A model generated the notes under the pieces. The model worked only from the letters and a program-made list of their open reading frames with translations. It searched no databases and had not been told where the DNA came from. From contig CAVLCC010000006.1 of assembly GCA_963661535.1 (NCBI GenBank), positions 1 through 56,381 of the forward strand: DNA of 56,381 nucleotides. Direction: 5' to 3'. The translations under genes and the position numbers were made by a program. This document shows, in pieces, positions 16,028 through 24,737 of this stretch (its first letter is position 1; every line of letters begins with the position of its first letter). This DNA is from CAVLCC01 sp963661535. GTDB taxonomy: Bacteria; Actinomycetota; Coriobacteriia; Coriobacteriales; CADBOM01.

Positions 16028-18187
16028 GTGCAAACATTAGAAATAGTTCTTTTGATGAGCGGTGCTGTGATTGTCTCATCAATTATAGGCAAACTAATTC
16101 CTAAAGTTTCCGCCCCAATTATCCAAATTTTTTTGGGAGCAATTTTATCTATTACAATTACGCATTATAACGTACCTCAAATTGACCCAGAAATGTTTTT
16201 GCTGCTTTTTATTTCTCCCCTGCTTTATTTTGAGGCACGTGAAGCAAATATAATTGCTCTATGGAAAAACAGACGTCGAATATTGTCGCTAGCAATTGGC
16301 CTTGTAATTGTTTTAATGCTAGCGGTGGGATGCGCCACATATTTGTTGGTACCGGCAACGTCTTTGGCTGCTGCGTGTGCAATGGGAGCTGCATTAGGTC
16401 CTACTGATGCTGTTGCTGTGACCTCGCTAAAATCTTCTGCTAAGCTAGGCGAAAAAGAAGATGCAATCTTGCAAGGTGAGGCCCTTTTAAACGACGCATC
16501 TGGAATCGTGGCATTTCAGTTTGCAGTTACTGCAGCCGTGGCTGGTGAGTTTTCTCTTGCAGATGCTTCTATAAGCTTTTTGATGGAGTTTTTTGGAGGC
16601 ATTGCATTTGGAATTATTTTGGCAATGATAATACATAGATTGCAAATGCTTTTTCACGAACGTGGTATAGACACCCTTGCATTTAATGTAACGCTCGAAA
16701 TTTTGAACCCATTTATTATATTTTTGCTATCTGACGTAACTCATGTAAGCGGCATTTTGGCAGTAGTTTCTGCAGGTCTTTTGCTAAGCACATATACGAA
16801 GAAAGTTATGGGGCCAAATTCTGCAAAATTTGGAATTGCTTCTTCCACTGTTTCGAGCACAATAAAATATATCTTAGAGGGTATTGTTTTTGTGCTTTTA
16901 GGGATGCAGCTTCCTCAAATTGTTTATCGTCAATGGACTGATGCTGCCATAACCAACGAGACCCTCATTGCACTTGTTTTGATTTTAACCGCAGTTGTTG
17001 TTGGTGTGCGCTTTTTGTGGGTCTTTGTTGGAGAGAGACTAAACGAGCGCAAGAAAAAACAGCTAAGGCGCGAAAAAAGACGTGCAGCCCTAAACTCAAC
17101 TATCTATGATCCTCTGCTAATTAAGGAGATGTCTGACGAATTAGACGAAAAAGACAGCGATTTGCCTGTATCTAGGTTTCCTAACTTGCGCCATGCACTT
17201 ATAACCACCTTAGGAGGCGCAAAGGGTGCAGTTACGCTTTCGATAGTAATGTCTATCCCTTATTTGTTGTCTACAGGGGAGGCATTTCCGCATAGGGAAC
17301 TTCTTATATTTTTGGCATCAGGCGTGATTTTTTGCACGCTTTTGCTCGCTAACTTTTTCTTGCCGATACTTGCTCCTGCTCCAGATAAAAGCGTAACAAG
17401 CGGTCTGCCAGAGACAGATGAGGAGCTTGCAGAGATAAAGATTGGTATTTTAAATCGCGTAATCAAACATCTCTTAGACGAAAGTGATAACTACAACGCA
17501 GCTGCACTAAGAAGTGTTGTTCTTGCATATAACGACCGCATAAACAGAATTAGAACCGAGTGGGACTTAGACTCTGATGAAACTGTAAAGCTAAGGCTTA
17601 AAGTGCTAGATGTTCAATATAGCGAGCTTAAAAAAATTGAGGATTCAAAGCAAGCACCTGAGATGGAAATAACAAGAAACATGCTCAGAATTGCCAAGGC
17701 TAGACGCCTCTTGACGCATAAAAACAGTTATGGTCAAGTGATTGCAGCTGTTTTGCTCCACATTCCTTCTGCTATCAAACTTGTTGCAAGTTATAGTGCA
17801 AATGTTGCTAAAAGATTTTTGGGATATCCCGTTAGACGCCCCCGCGTAAATGTGCGTTTAATGCTCGAGCAAAAAGCAGTGGACTATTTGGAGAGTTTAT
17901 TAGGAGACGGAGATCCTACGGGCGATCCATCGATTCCTGATAATGTAATCAAAGAGCGCCTTATGGCTCATCAATCGAGTGTTGAGGGTGTATCTGTCTC
18001 GCCGTTTAATGTTGCAGCTTTTGCTCGCAAATCTCCAGAGCTAATGGAGCTAGAGAGAGATGCATATAATCTTGAGCTAGAAGAGGTAACCACGCTGCTT
18101 GAAGATGGACATATATCTAGAGGTGCAGCCAAACTTTTACGCGACAATATTTATCTTATGATGGTTGATTTGGATCCTGAGCTGTAA
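16028..18187 (+). CDS. CPA1-family Na+/H+ antiporter (NhaP/NhaK-like)
   Basis: A 719-residue cation:proton antiporter. Residues 1-440 hold about 12 hydrophobic segments with the CPA1 signatures GPTDAVAVTSL and GEALLNDASGIVAFQ (ND motif of the ion site) and GGAKGAVTLSI. Residues ~330-370 form a charged loop, and a cytosolic C-terminal tail of about 260 residues is rich in charged helices. It would export Na+ (or K+) in exchange for protons. The start is GTG at 16028 with AGGAG 7 bases upstream. It is the second Na+/H+ antiporter in the window besides NhaA, and it is followed by a strong terminator. Confidence 0.9.
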   Translation: MQTLEIVLLMSGAVIVSSIIGKLIPKVSAPIIQIFLGAILSITITHYNVPQIDPEMFLLLFISPLLYFEAREANIIALWKNRRRILSLAIGLVIVLMLAVGCATYLLVPATSLAAACAMGAALGPTDAVAVTSLKSSAKLGEKEDAILQGEALLNDASGIVAFQFAVTAAVAGEFSLADASISFLMEFFGGIAFGIILAMIIHRLQMLFHERGIDTLAFNVTLEILNPFIIFLLSDVTHVSGILAVVSAGLLLSTYTKKVMGPNSAKFGIASSTVSSTIKYILEGIVFVLLGMQLPQIVYRQWTDAAITNETLIALVLILTAVVVGVRFLWVFVGERLNERKKKQLRREKRRAALNSTIYDPLLIKEMSDELDEKDSDLPVSRFPNLRHALITTLGGAKGAVTLSIVMSIPYLLSTGEAFPHRELLIFLASGVIFCTLLLANFFLPILAPAPDKSVTSGLPETDEELAEIKIGILNRVIKHLLDESDNYNAAALRSVVLAYNDRINRIRTEWDLDSDETVKLRLKVLDVQYSELKKIEDSKQAPEMEITRNMLRIAKARRLLTHKNSYGQVIAAVLLHIPSAIKLVASYSANVAKRFLGYPVRRPRVNVRLMLEQKAVDYLESLLGDGDPTGDPSIPDNVIKERLMAHQSSVEGVSVSPFNVAAFARKSPELMELERDAYNLELEEVTTLLEDGHISRGAAKLLRDNIYLMMVDLDPEL

Positions 18188-18221
18188 AGTTTTTTGTGAG
18201 TGCGGGTTTTGCGAGCTTTTG

Positions 18222-18250
18222 GTGCGCACTTTTTGTGCGCACTTTTTTTT
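18222..18250 (+). terminator. Rho-independent terminator after the antiporter
   Basis: GTGCGCAC (18222-18229) and GTGCGCAC (18235-18242) form an 8-bp GC-rich stem with a TTTTT loop, followed directly by eight T (18243-18250). Confidence 0.92.
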
Positions 18251-18290
18251 GCGGGTTTTAGTATGCTTTTAAAACACAACCACAACAAAA

Positions 18291-18833
18291 CTACTTTGAA
18301 TATTGCTCAATTAAGCTCATAATGTGTTCGATATTAACTGGGCAATAATCATTGGCATCTACTCCAACATCGTATTGCCATTTTTGTCTCTCAAAATTAT
18401 TTGTATTATATCTACTGCCTTTTGAGTGAATGTGTCCGTGAAGTTGAACCGATCCTCCACGTTGCCCCGCCCAATTGCGTATAGGAAAATGGAACAGACA
18501 AAAACGCGTATTTGATGGCTTGTGTTTAAACTCTCTATAGTCCTCTATAGACTTAAATAAATCCAGTCCAGAATAATCTTTGTCGTTATTGCCCTTGATT
18601 AGATGGAGATTTTTGCAATTGATATTTCTAATTATGTTAGCCGAAGCATCGCGACCTATACGATTAGAAACATCTCCCAAAATATATAAAACGTCATCGG
18701 GTAAAACACATGAATTTATGTTTTCTATGAGCTTTTCATTCATTTCTCCAACTGATTCAAACGGACGATCTAGTTTGCGTATCATACCAAAATCGCCAAG
18801 GTGCAAATCTGATGTAAAGAATATTCTTTTCAA
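18291..18833 (-). CDS. Calcineurin-like metallophosphoesterase
   Basis: A 180-residue phosphoesterase with the metal-binding motifs in order: FTSDLHLGD (D-x-H), GDVSNR (GD), KGNNDKD (GN[ND]), LFHFP and the final LHGHIHSKG (GHxH). It would hydrolyse a phosphomono- or diester; the substrate is unknown. The TTG at 18833 was chosen because AGAGGA lies just before it and it gives the usual KRIFFTSDLHLG beginning. A TTG at 18848 would add five residues. It lies 53 bases downstream of ilvN on the same strand and may be cotranscribed. Confidence 0.8.
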   Translation of the reverse strand: MKRIFFTSDLHLGDFGMIRKLDRPFESVGEMNEKLIENINSCVLPDDVLYILGDVSNRIGRDASANIIRNINCKNLHLIKGNNDKDYSGLDLFKSIEDYREFKHKPSNTRFCLFHFPIRNWAGQRGGSVQLHGHIHSKGSRYNTNNFERQKWQYDVGVDANDYCPVNIEHIMSLIEQYSK

Positions 18834-18886
18834 AAATCCTCTTTCCAAATGTTTGTTGGTTTTGTGTCTTAAGCGTAAACCTTGCT

Positions 18887-19417
18887 CTATTCCACCGCAT
18901 CTTGCTCAGGTTTTTCTGGACGAAAATGCATGCCGCCTCGATCCATTGCCGTCACTCCTGTTCGGCACATCTCCAAAATTTCATAATTTGCAAACATGCC
19001 AACAAACGCGTCTATTTTCTCGGGACTGCCCGTAAGCTCAAAAACCATACTCGCGGGAGAGAGATCCAAAATCTTTGCCTTATATATATTTGCAATCTCG
19101 TGAAGTTCAATTCTATTTGTTTTATCGGCAAAAACCTTAATTAACAAAAGTTCACGCTGCAAACTATTGCTGGGGTCGAGCTCAAAAACTTTAATTGTAT
19201 CCTCTAGCCGGTTTGTTTGTGCTAGTAGCTGAGAAACATCTGTCTCCTCACCATCAACCGTAACAGTAATACGCGAATAAAGCGGATCATTGGTTGTTGA
19301 AGACGAAATGCTGTGTATATTAAATCCCTTGCGACAAAACAGACTAGAGATCCTAGCTAAAACACCACTATTATTATCAACAAGAAGGCTTATTGCTCTA
19401 CGCTGTGTATTCTTCAT
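18887..19417 (-). CDS. ilvN: Acetolactate synthase small (regulatory) subunit
   Basis: A 176-residue regulatory subunit of acetohydroxyacid synthase, which makes the first common intermediate of valine, leucine and isoleucine. It begins with an ACT domain (RRAISLLVDNNSGVLARISSLFCRKGFNIHS split around residues 6-36), which binds valine for feedback inhibition in this family. A C-terminal ALS_SS domain (from ~85, SLQRELLLIKVFA) follows. The ATG lies 9 bases after the ilvB stop, with AGGATA overlapping the ilvB end. Length and order (ilvB-ilvN) are standard. Confidence 0.93.
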   Translation of the reverse strand: MKNTQRRAISLLVDNNSGVLARISSLFCRKGFNIHSISSSTTNDPLYSRITVTVDGEETDVSQLLAQTNRLEDTIKVFELDPSNSLQRELLLIKVFADKTNRIELHEIANIYKAKILDLSPASMVFELTGSPEKIDAFVGMFANYEILEMCRTGVTAMDRGGMHFRPEKPEQDAVE

Positions 19418-19426
19418 TAGATTATC

Positions 19427-21091
19427 CTACTCCATTATTATGTCTTCTACACCCTTGCCACCTGGAATCATAGGCAACACGCGCTCGTCTTTGCCTATTG
19501 AGCAGCGAATCCAAACAGGTCCTTTTTCTTTTAGAGCCTCGGAAAATGCTACGCGAAACTCAGGCATAGTATTGCAGCTATATCCTTTAGCTCCAAAACC
19601 TTTGGCAAGTGTAACATAATCGGTTTTTCTATGAGGATCAGTTTGTGAATAGCGTCCGCCATAGAAGGCCTTTTGCCACTGGCGCACCATGCCTAGCACT
19701 TGATTGTCAAAAATTACTGTGATTATTGGGAGGTTATAGCTAACAGCAGTGCAACACTCGTTGAGATTCATATGGAAACTGCCATCGCCTGTAAGCATAA
19801 CTACCCTAGTGTCATTGCCAAGTGCTACCTGTGCCCCAATTGCTGCTCCGTAGCCAAAGCCCATAGTTCCAAGTCCGCCACTAGTAATAAAATGCCTGCT
19901 GTCCATGTGTTTTATATACTGAGCTGCCCACATTTGGTGCTGACCAACGTCGGTTACATAGTATGCATCTTCGCCACAGAAGTCGCAAATTTCTTCTATT
20001 AGCTGCTGGGGCAAAATTGTCTCATCGCTATGTGGAGGAACAAAATCTTTTGTTCTCCATTCATTAATCTGCTCATGCCACCTGTCATAATCGGTGTTTT
20101 GAACTCGCTCAGAAATTGCATTTATAATAAATGCGGCATCTCCCACCAATGCCAAATCTACATCAACGTTTTTTCCTAGCTCACTAGCATCAATGTCAAT
20201 TTGAATTAGATTTGCTTTATCGGCAAACTTAGCAGGATTTAGAGCAACACGATCAGAAAATCTAGTTCCAATTGCTATCACTAGGTCTGCCTCGGCAACT
20301 GCTTTGTTTGCGGTGTAAGTGCCGTGCATACCCAGCATTCCCAGATTGAGATTATCGTTATAAGGAATAGTGCCCGCTCCCATAAGTGTGTAAGTGCAAG
20401 GTATATTGGTTGTGTGCGCTAGCTCTCGAACTAGCTCGCAGCCATCGGCATCCCTAACACCGCCTCCAATATGAAACACTGGACGCTCGGCATTTTCAAT
20501 CATCTCAACAGCCTTGTTAACTTTGTCTTCATCAAAAGTAGTAATTGTGTGTCTTACCTCGGCTTTTGCTGGTGTAAACTCACACGAATTTGCTGTAACA
20601 TCTTTAGGAATATCAACAACCACAGGTCCTTTGCGACCAGTTTGTGCAATTCTAAATGCACGACGCATTATTGAGGCTAGATCTTCTACTTTGCGAACCG
20701 TAAAGCTATACTTGCTAACAGGAAGCATAATACCCTCAGTATATACCTCCTGAAAACTGTCTTTTCCCAAAGATGGAGTTCCCACATTACCCGTAAAAGC
20801 TACAACTGGAATGCTATCCATATATGCGGTTGCAATTCCTGTTACTAAGTTGGTAGCACCAGGACCGCTTGTTGCAATCACAACACCTGTTTTGCCTGTT
20901 GAGCGAGCATATCCATCTGCTGCATGTGACGCACCTTGTTCGTGCGCCGTCAAGATATGCTTTATCTTATCTTGATTTTTATACAACTCGTCATAGAGAT
21001 TTAAAACGGCTCCCCCTGGATATCCAAATACAGTATCTACACCTTGTTCTATAAGAACTTTTGCAAAAATCTGAGACCCATTGAGCTGCAT
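19427..21091 (-). CDS. ilvB: Acetolactate synthase large (catalytic) subunit
   Basis: A 554-residue thiamine-diphosphate enzyme that condenses two pyruvates, or pyruvate with 2-ketobutyrate, in branched-chain amino acid synthesis. It shows GVDTVFGYPGGAVLNLYDEL, the catalytic Glu in TAHEQGASHAADGYAR (about residue 51), the FAD-binding central domain, and the ThDP motif GDGSFHMNLNE. The ATG at 21091 follows AGG closely and gives the usual KMQLNGSQ beginning; the TTG at 21103 would add four residues. The leader shows no T-box or branched-chain leader peptide that I can recognise. Confidence 0.95.
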   Translation of the reverse strand: MQLNGSQIFAKVLIEQGVDTVFGYPGGAVLNLYDELYKNQDKIKHILTAHEQGASHAADGYARSTGKTGVVIATSGPGATNLVTGIATAYMDSIPVVAFTGNVGTPSLGKDSFQEVYTEGIMLPVSKYSFTVRKVEDLASIMRRAFRIAQTGRKGPVVVDIPKDVTANSCEFTPAKAEVRHTITTFDEDKVNKAVEMIENAERPVFHIGGGVRDADGCELVRELAHTTNIPCTYTLMGAGTIPYNDNLNLGMLGMHGTYTANKAVAEADLVIAIGTRFSDRVALNPAKFADKANLIQIDIDASELGKNVDVDLALVGDAAFIINAISERVQNTDYDRWHEQINEWRTKDFVPPHSDETILPQQLIEEICDFCGEDAYYVTDVGQHQMWAAQYIKHMDSRHFITSGGLGTMGFGYGAAIGAQVALGNDTRVVMLTGDGSFHMNLNECCTAVSYNLPIITVIFDNQVLGMVRQWQKAFYGGRYSQTDPHRKTDYVTLAKGFGAKGYSCNTMPEFRVAFSEALKEKGPVWIRCSIGKDERVLPMIPGGKGVEDIIME

Positions 21092-21148
21092 TTTACCTGT
21101 CAAACCTCTCTTATATAAAATTTATGTTAAATTTGCCTCTACACTGTT

Positions 21149-21175
21149 ATTATAGTCACGCACTTTAAATGCAAA
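21149..21175 (-). promoter_or_regulatory. Possible ilvB promoter
   Basis: TATAAT on the minus strand at 21154-21149, with TTTGCA at 21175-21170 as a weak -35 element (15-base spacer). It lies about 58 bases upstream of the ilvB start. Confidence 0.35.
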
Positions 21176-21353
21176 AAATTTGCAAACGTATAAGGTAGCA
21201 GATTGCAGTTTTGGGCGCAGTCGGAAGTCTTGTGTGGTGTGCTATGACTTGTGCAATTCAAGAGAGTGTACAACAAAATGTGTACCTAGGTTGCGTTTTA
21301 AAAATTGAGGGCATAATCAAGAAAACGCGTCTTATATAAACAAAGGATACTAA

Positions 21354-22574
21354 ATGTCAAACTATATTAACGATTTATTTTGCAAACTAAATTCGCTTGT
21401 AATATTTAGAAATCTCTTATCCGACCCTGTTATTTCGTCTCTTAAAGATGCACTATCTTGCGCGGTAACTCTTAAAGACGAGCTACCCCTCTTGCAAGCA
21501 CTGGCACAGTTTGAAAGTAAACTATTTGAAAATTGCACATGTTGGACAGACTATCTGTTAAATGCAGTTTTAGAAGATGAAAACGTCTACATTACAAAAT
21601 ATGCAATAGACGGCCAAGGCGCTAACGCTTTGTTAGATAATGCACTAAATCGTGAACTTGAATTTCTTCAAGATTTTGGACAACTCACCCTAGATGGTAT
21701 TCTCAAAAATGCAAACATAAATGACACTGAATCCTTTTCAAATCTCCCAAGGTGGCAAACTAGCGAGCAAAACTTTGTATCTCAATATTGGGAATGTGTT
21801 TTAAATATCTCAACACGAGGATATGGAATGTATGCTAGGCATAATATGTTTGTGGTAGAAAATAAGCAGCTTGTTGCGGTCAAACATCCAGATATGCAAA
21901 AACTTGAAGACCTGCCAGGATACGAGGAAGAGCGCAAAAAAATTGTAGAAAACACTGAAGGACTGCTTGCTGGTATGCCTGCAAATAATATCTTGTTATA
22001 TGGTGATGCTGGAACAGGAAAGTCTAGTGCCATAAAAGCAATTGCAAATAAGTATACATCTCGCGGTCTTAGGTTAGTTGAAATAAAGAAAAACCAGCTC
22101 TTTGAACTGCCCGAGGTTTTAGAAAGTCTATCTTCTAATCCCCTAAAATTTATTGTATTTATTGACGACCTTAGTTTCACAACAGACGATAAAGATTTCG
22201 CAGCTCTAAAGGCAATTTTAGAAGGAAGCGTATGTGGGCGCGGAGGTAATGTGGTTGTTTATGCAACATCTAACAGAAGACATCTTATAAAAGAAACTCT
22301 AGAAGACAGAGCAGGAACTGATATCCATGAGGCCGACACTCGCCAAGAGCTAATGAGTTTATCTGCAAGGTTTGGTTTGGTAATTACATTTATGCAACCA
22401 GATAAGACTAAGTATGCATTTATCGTTGAAGAGCTTGCCAAAAAGGCTGAGATTAAAGAGGAAACAAACTCTCTAATCTTAAGAGCTGAGCGATTTGCAA
22501 TTAGAGCAGGTGGAAGAAGTCCACGCGCTGCCAAGCAGTTTATAGATTTGGTTTGCGCAGGGGTTGAGGTGTAA
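21354..22574 (+). CDS. DUF815-family AAA+ ATPase
   Basis: A 406-residue protein. The N-terminal ~180 residues are helical and of unknown function. The C-terminal half is an AAA+ domain of the DUF815 type, with Walker A YGDAGTGKSS (about residues 218-227), Walker B FIDDLSF (262-268) and sensor region VVYATSNRRHL (300-310). Family members are small ATPases of unknown role that are widespread in Bacteria. AAAGGA lies 7 bases before the ATG. It is convergent with rnr and divergent from ilvB, so it forms its own transcription unit. Confidence 0.85.
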   Translation: MSNYINDLFCKLNSLVIFRNLLSDPVISSLKDALSCAVTLKDELPLLQALAQFESKLFENCTCWTDYLLNAVLEDENVYITKYAIDGQGANALLDNALNRELEFLQDFGQLTLDGILKNANINDTESFSNLPRWQTSEQNFVSQYWECVLNISTRGYGMYARHNMFVVENKQLVAVKHPDMQKLEDLPGYEEERKKIVENTEGLLAGMPANNILLYGDAGTGKSSAIKAIANKYTSRGLRLVEIKKNQLFELPEVLESLSSNPLKFIVFIDDLSFTTDDKDFAALKAILEGSVCGRGGNVVVYATSNRRHLIKETLEDRAGTDIHEADTRQELMSLSARFGLVITFMQPDKTKYAFIVEELAKKAEIKEETNSLILRAERFAIRAGGRSPRAAKQFIDLVCAGVEV

Positions 22575-22623
22575 AAGTACGTGCCAGATGACTTGTGCAC
22601 ATATTTATCTTTAAGACGCAAGA

Positions 22624-24675
22624 TTATGCAAGAGCAAAAGTTAAATTACCTCTAACCTTATCTGTCTTAGTTAAGGTGACCTTGACCTCTTGCCCTAACT
22701 CATATTCTATGTTTACTCCACTGTCTGTGCAGGACAACTTGCGCTTTGCCTCGTCATAGTCATACCAGCCATCTAGTGTATCAATTGGAACCAGACCCTC
22801 GCATCCGTTTTGTAATCTAACAAAAAATCCAAACTGCATAACGTTAACTATAATCGCTTCAAACTTATCTCCCACAAACTGCTCCATGTACTCGCATATC
22901 TTAGAATTTAGTGCCTCGTAACTTGCTTTTTCCGACTCCCGTTCTTTTTTAGAAGAACACTCACACAAATATTCGAGCTGCTCTGTCATATCCGAAATTC
23001 CTGCAATAGCACCCGGTCGTGCAGGGGGATTTTTAGGATATTTATCCTTAAATAGCTGAAGTCTTAACAAACGATGTGCAAGCAAATCTGGGTATCGCCT
23101 AATAGGAGAAGTGAAATGTGTGTAGCCCAAAGAAGCTAACCCAAAGTGTGTTGTAAAGTGATCGCGATAAACTGCCTGCTTCATTGCTCTCAGCAAAAGA
23201 TTGCTAACTATTGGATATATTGGCTTTGTATATGCATCATCTAGGATAGCTTGAATTTGCTCATTAGTTGTAGGAACCTCATGTGTTGCATATCCAAACT
23301 CTCGCAGAGCGGGTGCAATATCTTCTAGAGAACTCAACATTGGTTCTTCATGCACGCGATATACCATATCTCCACCGCATTTAAGCATATGGCTAGCAAC
23401 TGCTTCGTTTGCTGCAATCATACATTCTTCTACAAGCTCGGTTGCTTCACTTCGCACGCGTTTAGTAATTCCATTAGGTTTGCCTGCTTTATCAAAAGTA
23501 ACTTTAAGCTCGATGCTCTCAAAATCTAGTGCACCCCTGCGCATTCGCTTTTTGCGAAGTTGTTGGCTTAATTTATGCAAATTATAAAGTGTTTGCTTTG
23601 CATCTATCGAAGGATATTTTTGCTCACCATCAAACATAGACTGCACACTGGCATAGTCAAGACGCAATCTCGACCTAATAACACTCGGATACATCTCAGT
23701 ATTTACACAAGCTCCATTGTTATCAAAATACATGTCAACACTAAATGCAAGTCTATCTACGTCGGGGTTAAGCGAGCACAACTCATTAGATAATTTCTCT
23801 GGAAGCATAGGAATTACTCTATCCGGAAAATACGTGCTAGTTGTTCGATTTTTAGCATCTAGGTCAATCGATGTGCCCCATCGCACATAACTAGATACAT
23901 CTGCAATATGCACTCCCAAGCGCATTGTTCCATTCACAAAATCAAGTGAGAGTGCGTCATCAAAATCTTTTGCGTCTTTAGGGTCTATAGTTAAAATATA
24001 GCGATCTCTTATATCTACTCTATCTGGCTCTTCTAGCGCACTTTGAATATCTAAAATACACTCGTTGGCTTCAGATATTGCACCCTCAGAAAAGCAAGTC
24101 TCAATACCATGCCTAGCTGCAAATATTTCTTCAAGAATTTGCGGATCATCTTCTCTACCAACAACTCTTGTAACAGTTCCACAAGACGACTGCTTATTAG
24201 TTGGATAGGTATCAATAAGCAACTTAACAATATCACCATCATGAACTTCTAGAGTGGAGGGAGCATTAGCACGTATTAGATAGTCTAAGCGCGCATCTTG
24301 GGGAATAAAATAACCAGTGTCCTCAAACAAAACATACTTGCCTATAAGCTCACAGGTTTTTCGTTCTACAACCTTATCTACTAAAGCAAATGCAGACTGT
24401 GCAGCGTCGCTCTTAGCTGCATTTAGTTCGCAGTGTTGGCGTCTTTTTTGAGGTCTAGATATTGGACGAACACGAACAGTATCTCCATCCATCGCACCAT
24501 TTATTTTGCTTTTAGAAATATAGAACTTTCCCTCAGGAGTTTGCACAAATCCGTATCCTTGGGAAGTAATATTGATTGTCCCTACAGGCAGAGTGCCCAC
24601 AGACCTAGAGCTATGGGCTTTTCTCTTGCGTTTATTTCTAGAATATCTAGCAGAGCTACGGCGCTTTTTTGCCAT
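22624..24675 (-). CDS. rnr: Ribonuclease R (RNase II family 3'-5' exoribonuclease)
   Basis: A 683-residue processive exoribonuclease that degrades structured RNA. A basic Ser/Arg/Lys-rich N-terminus is followed by cold-shock-like OB domains, the RNB catalytic domain (TIDPKDAKDFDDALSL with the catalytic Asp cluster near residue 240; PDRVIPMLPEKLSNELCSL; FTSPIRRYPDLLAHRLL) and a C-terminal S1 domain (GDKFEAIIVNVMQFGFFVRL). GAAAGG precedes the ATG. It follows the Ctp-type protease gene on the same strand after 62 bases and is probably in the same operon. Unlike many genomes, no smpB or tmRNA gene follows within the window. Confidence 0.93.
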   Translation of the reverse strand: MAKKRRSSARYSRNKRKRKAHSSRSVGTLPVGTINITSQGYGFVQTPEGKFYISKSKINGAMDGDTVRVRPISRPQKRRQHCELNAAKSDAAQSAFALVDKVVERKTCELIGKYVLFEDTGYFIPQDARLDYLIRANAPSTLEVHDGDIVKLLIDTYPTNKQSSCGTVTRVVGREDDPQILEEIFAARHGIETCFSEGAISEANECILDIQSALEEPDRVDIRDRYILTIDPKDAKDFDDALSLDFVNGTMRLGVHIADVSSYVRWGTSIDLDAKNRTTSTYFPDRVIPMLPEKLSNELCSLNPDVDRLAFSVDMYFDNNGACVNTEMYPSVIRSRLRLDYASVQSMFDGEQKYPSIDAKQTLYNLHKLSQQLRKKRMRRGALDFESIELKVTFDKAGKPNGITKRVRSEATELVEECMIAANEAVASHMLKCGGDMVYRVHEEPMLSSLEDIAPALREFGYATHEVPTTNEQIQAILDDAYTKPIYPIVSNLLLRAMKQAVYRDHFTTHFGLASLGYTHFTSPIRRYPDLLAHRLLRLQLFKDKYPKNPPARPGAIAGISDMTEQLEYLCECSSKKERESEKASYEALNSKICEYMEQFVGDKFEAIIVNVMQFGFFVRLQNGCEGLVPIDTLDGWYDYDEAKRKLSCTDSGVNIEYELGQEVKVTLTKTDKVRGNLTFALA

Positions 24676-24737
24676 AAGCTAACCTTTCAATTATATTTGC
24701 TTTAGCTTACAAGCAGGTTTTATGAGGTCTCAAATCT

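Noticed and set aside
21092..21353. T-box or attenuator leader peptide upstream of ilvB
   Set aside because: A short frame exists, but it is not rich in Leu, Ile or Val, and no T-box sequence or terminator/antiterminator pair is visible.
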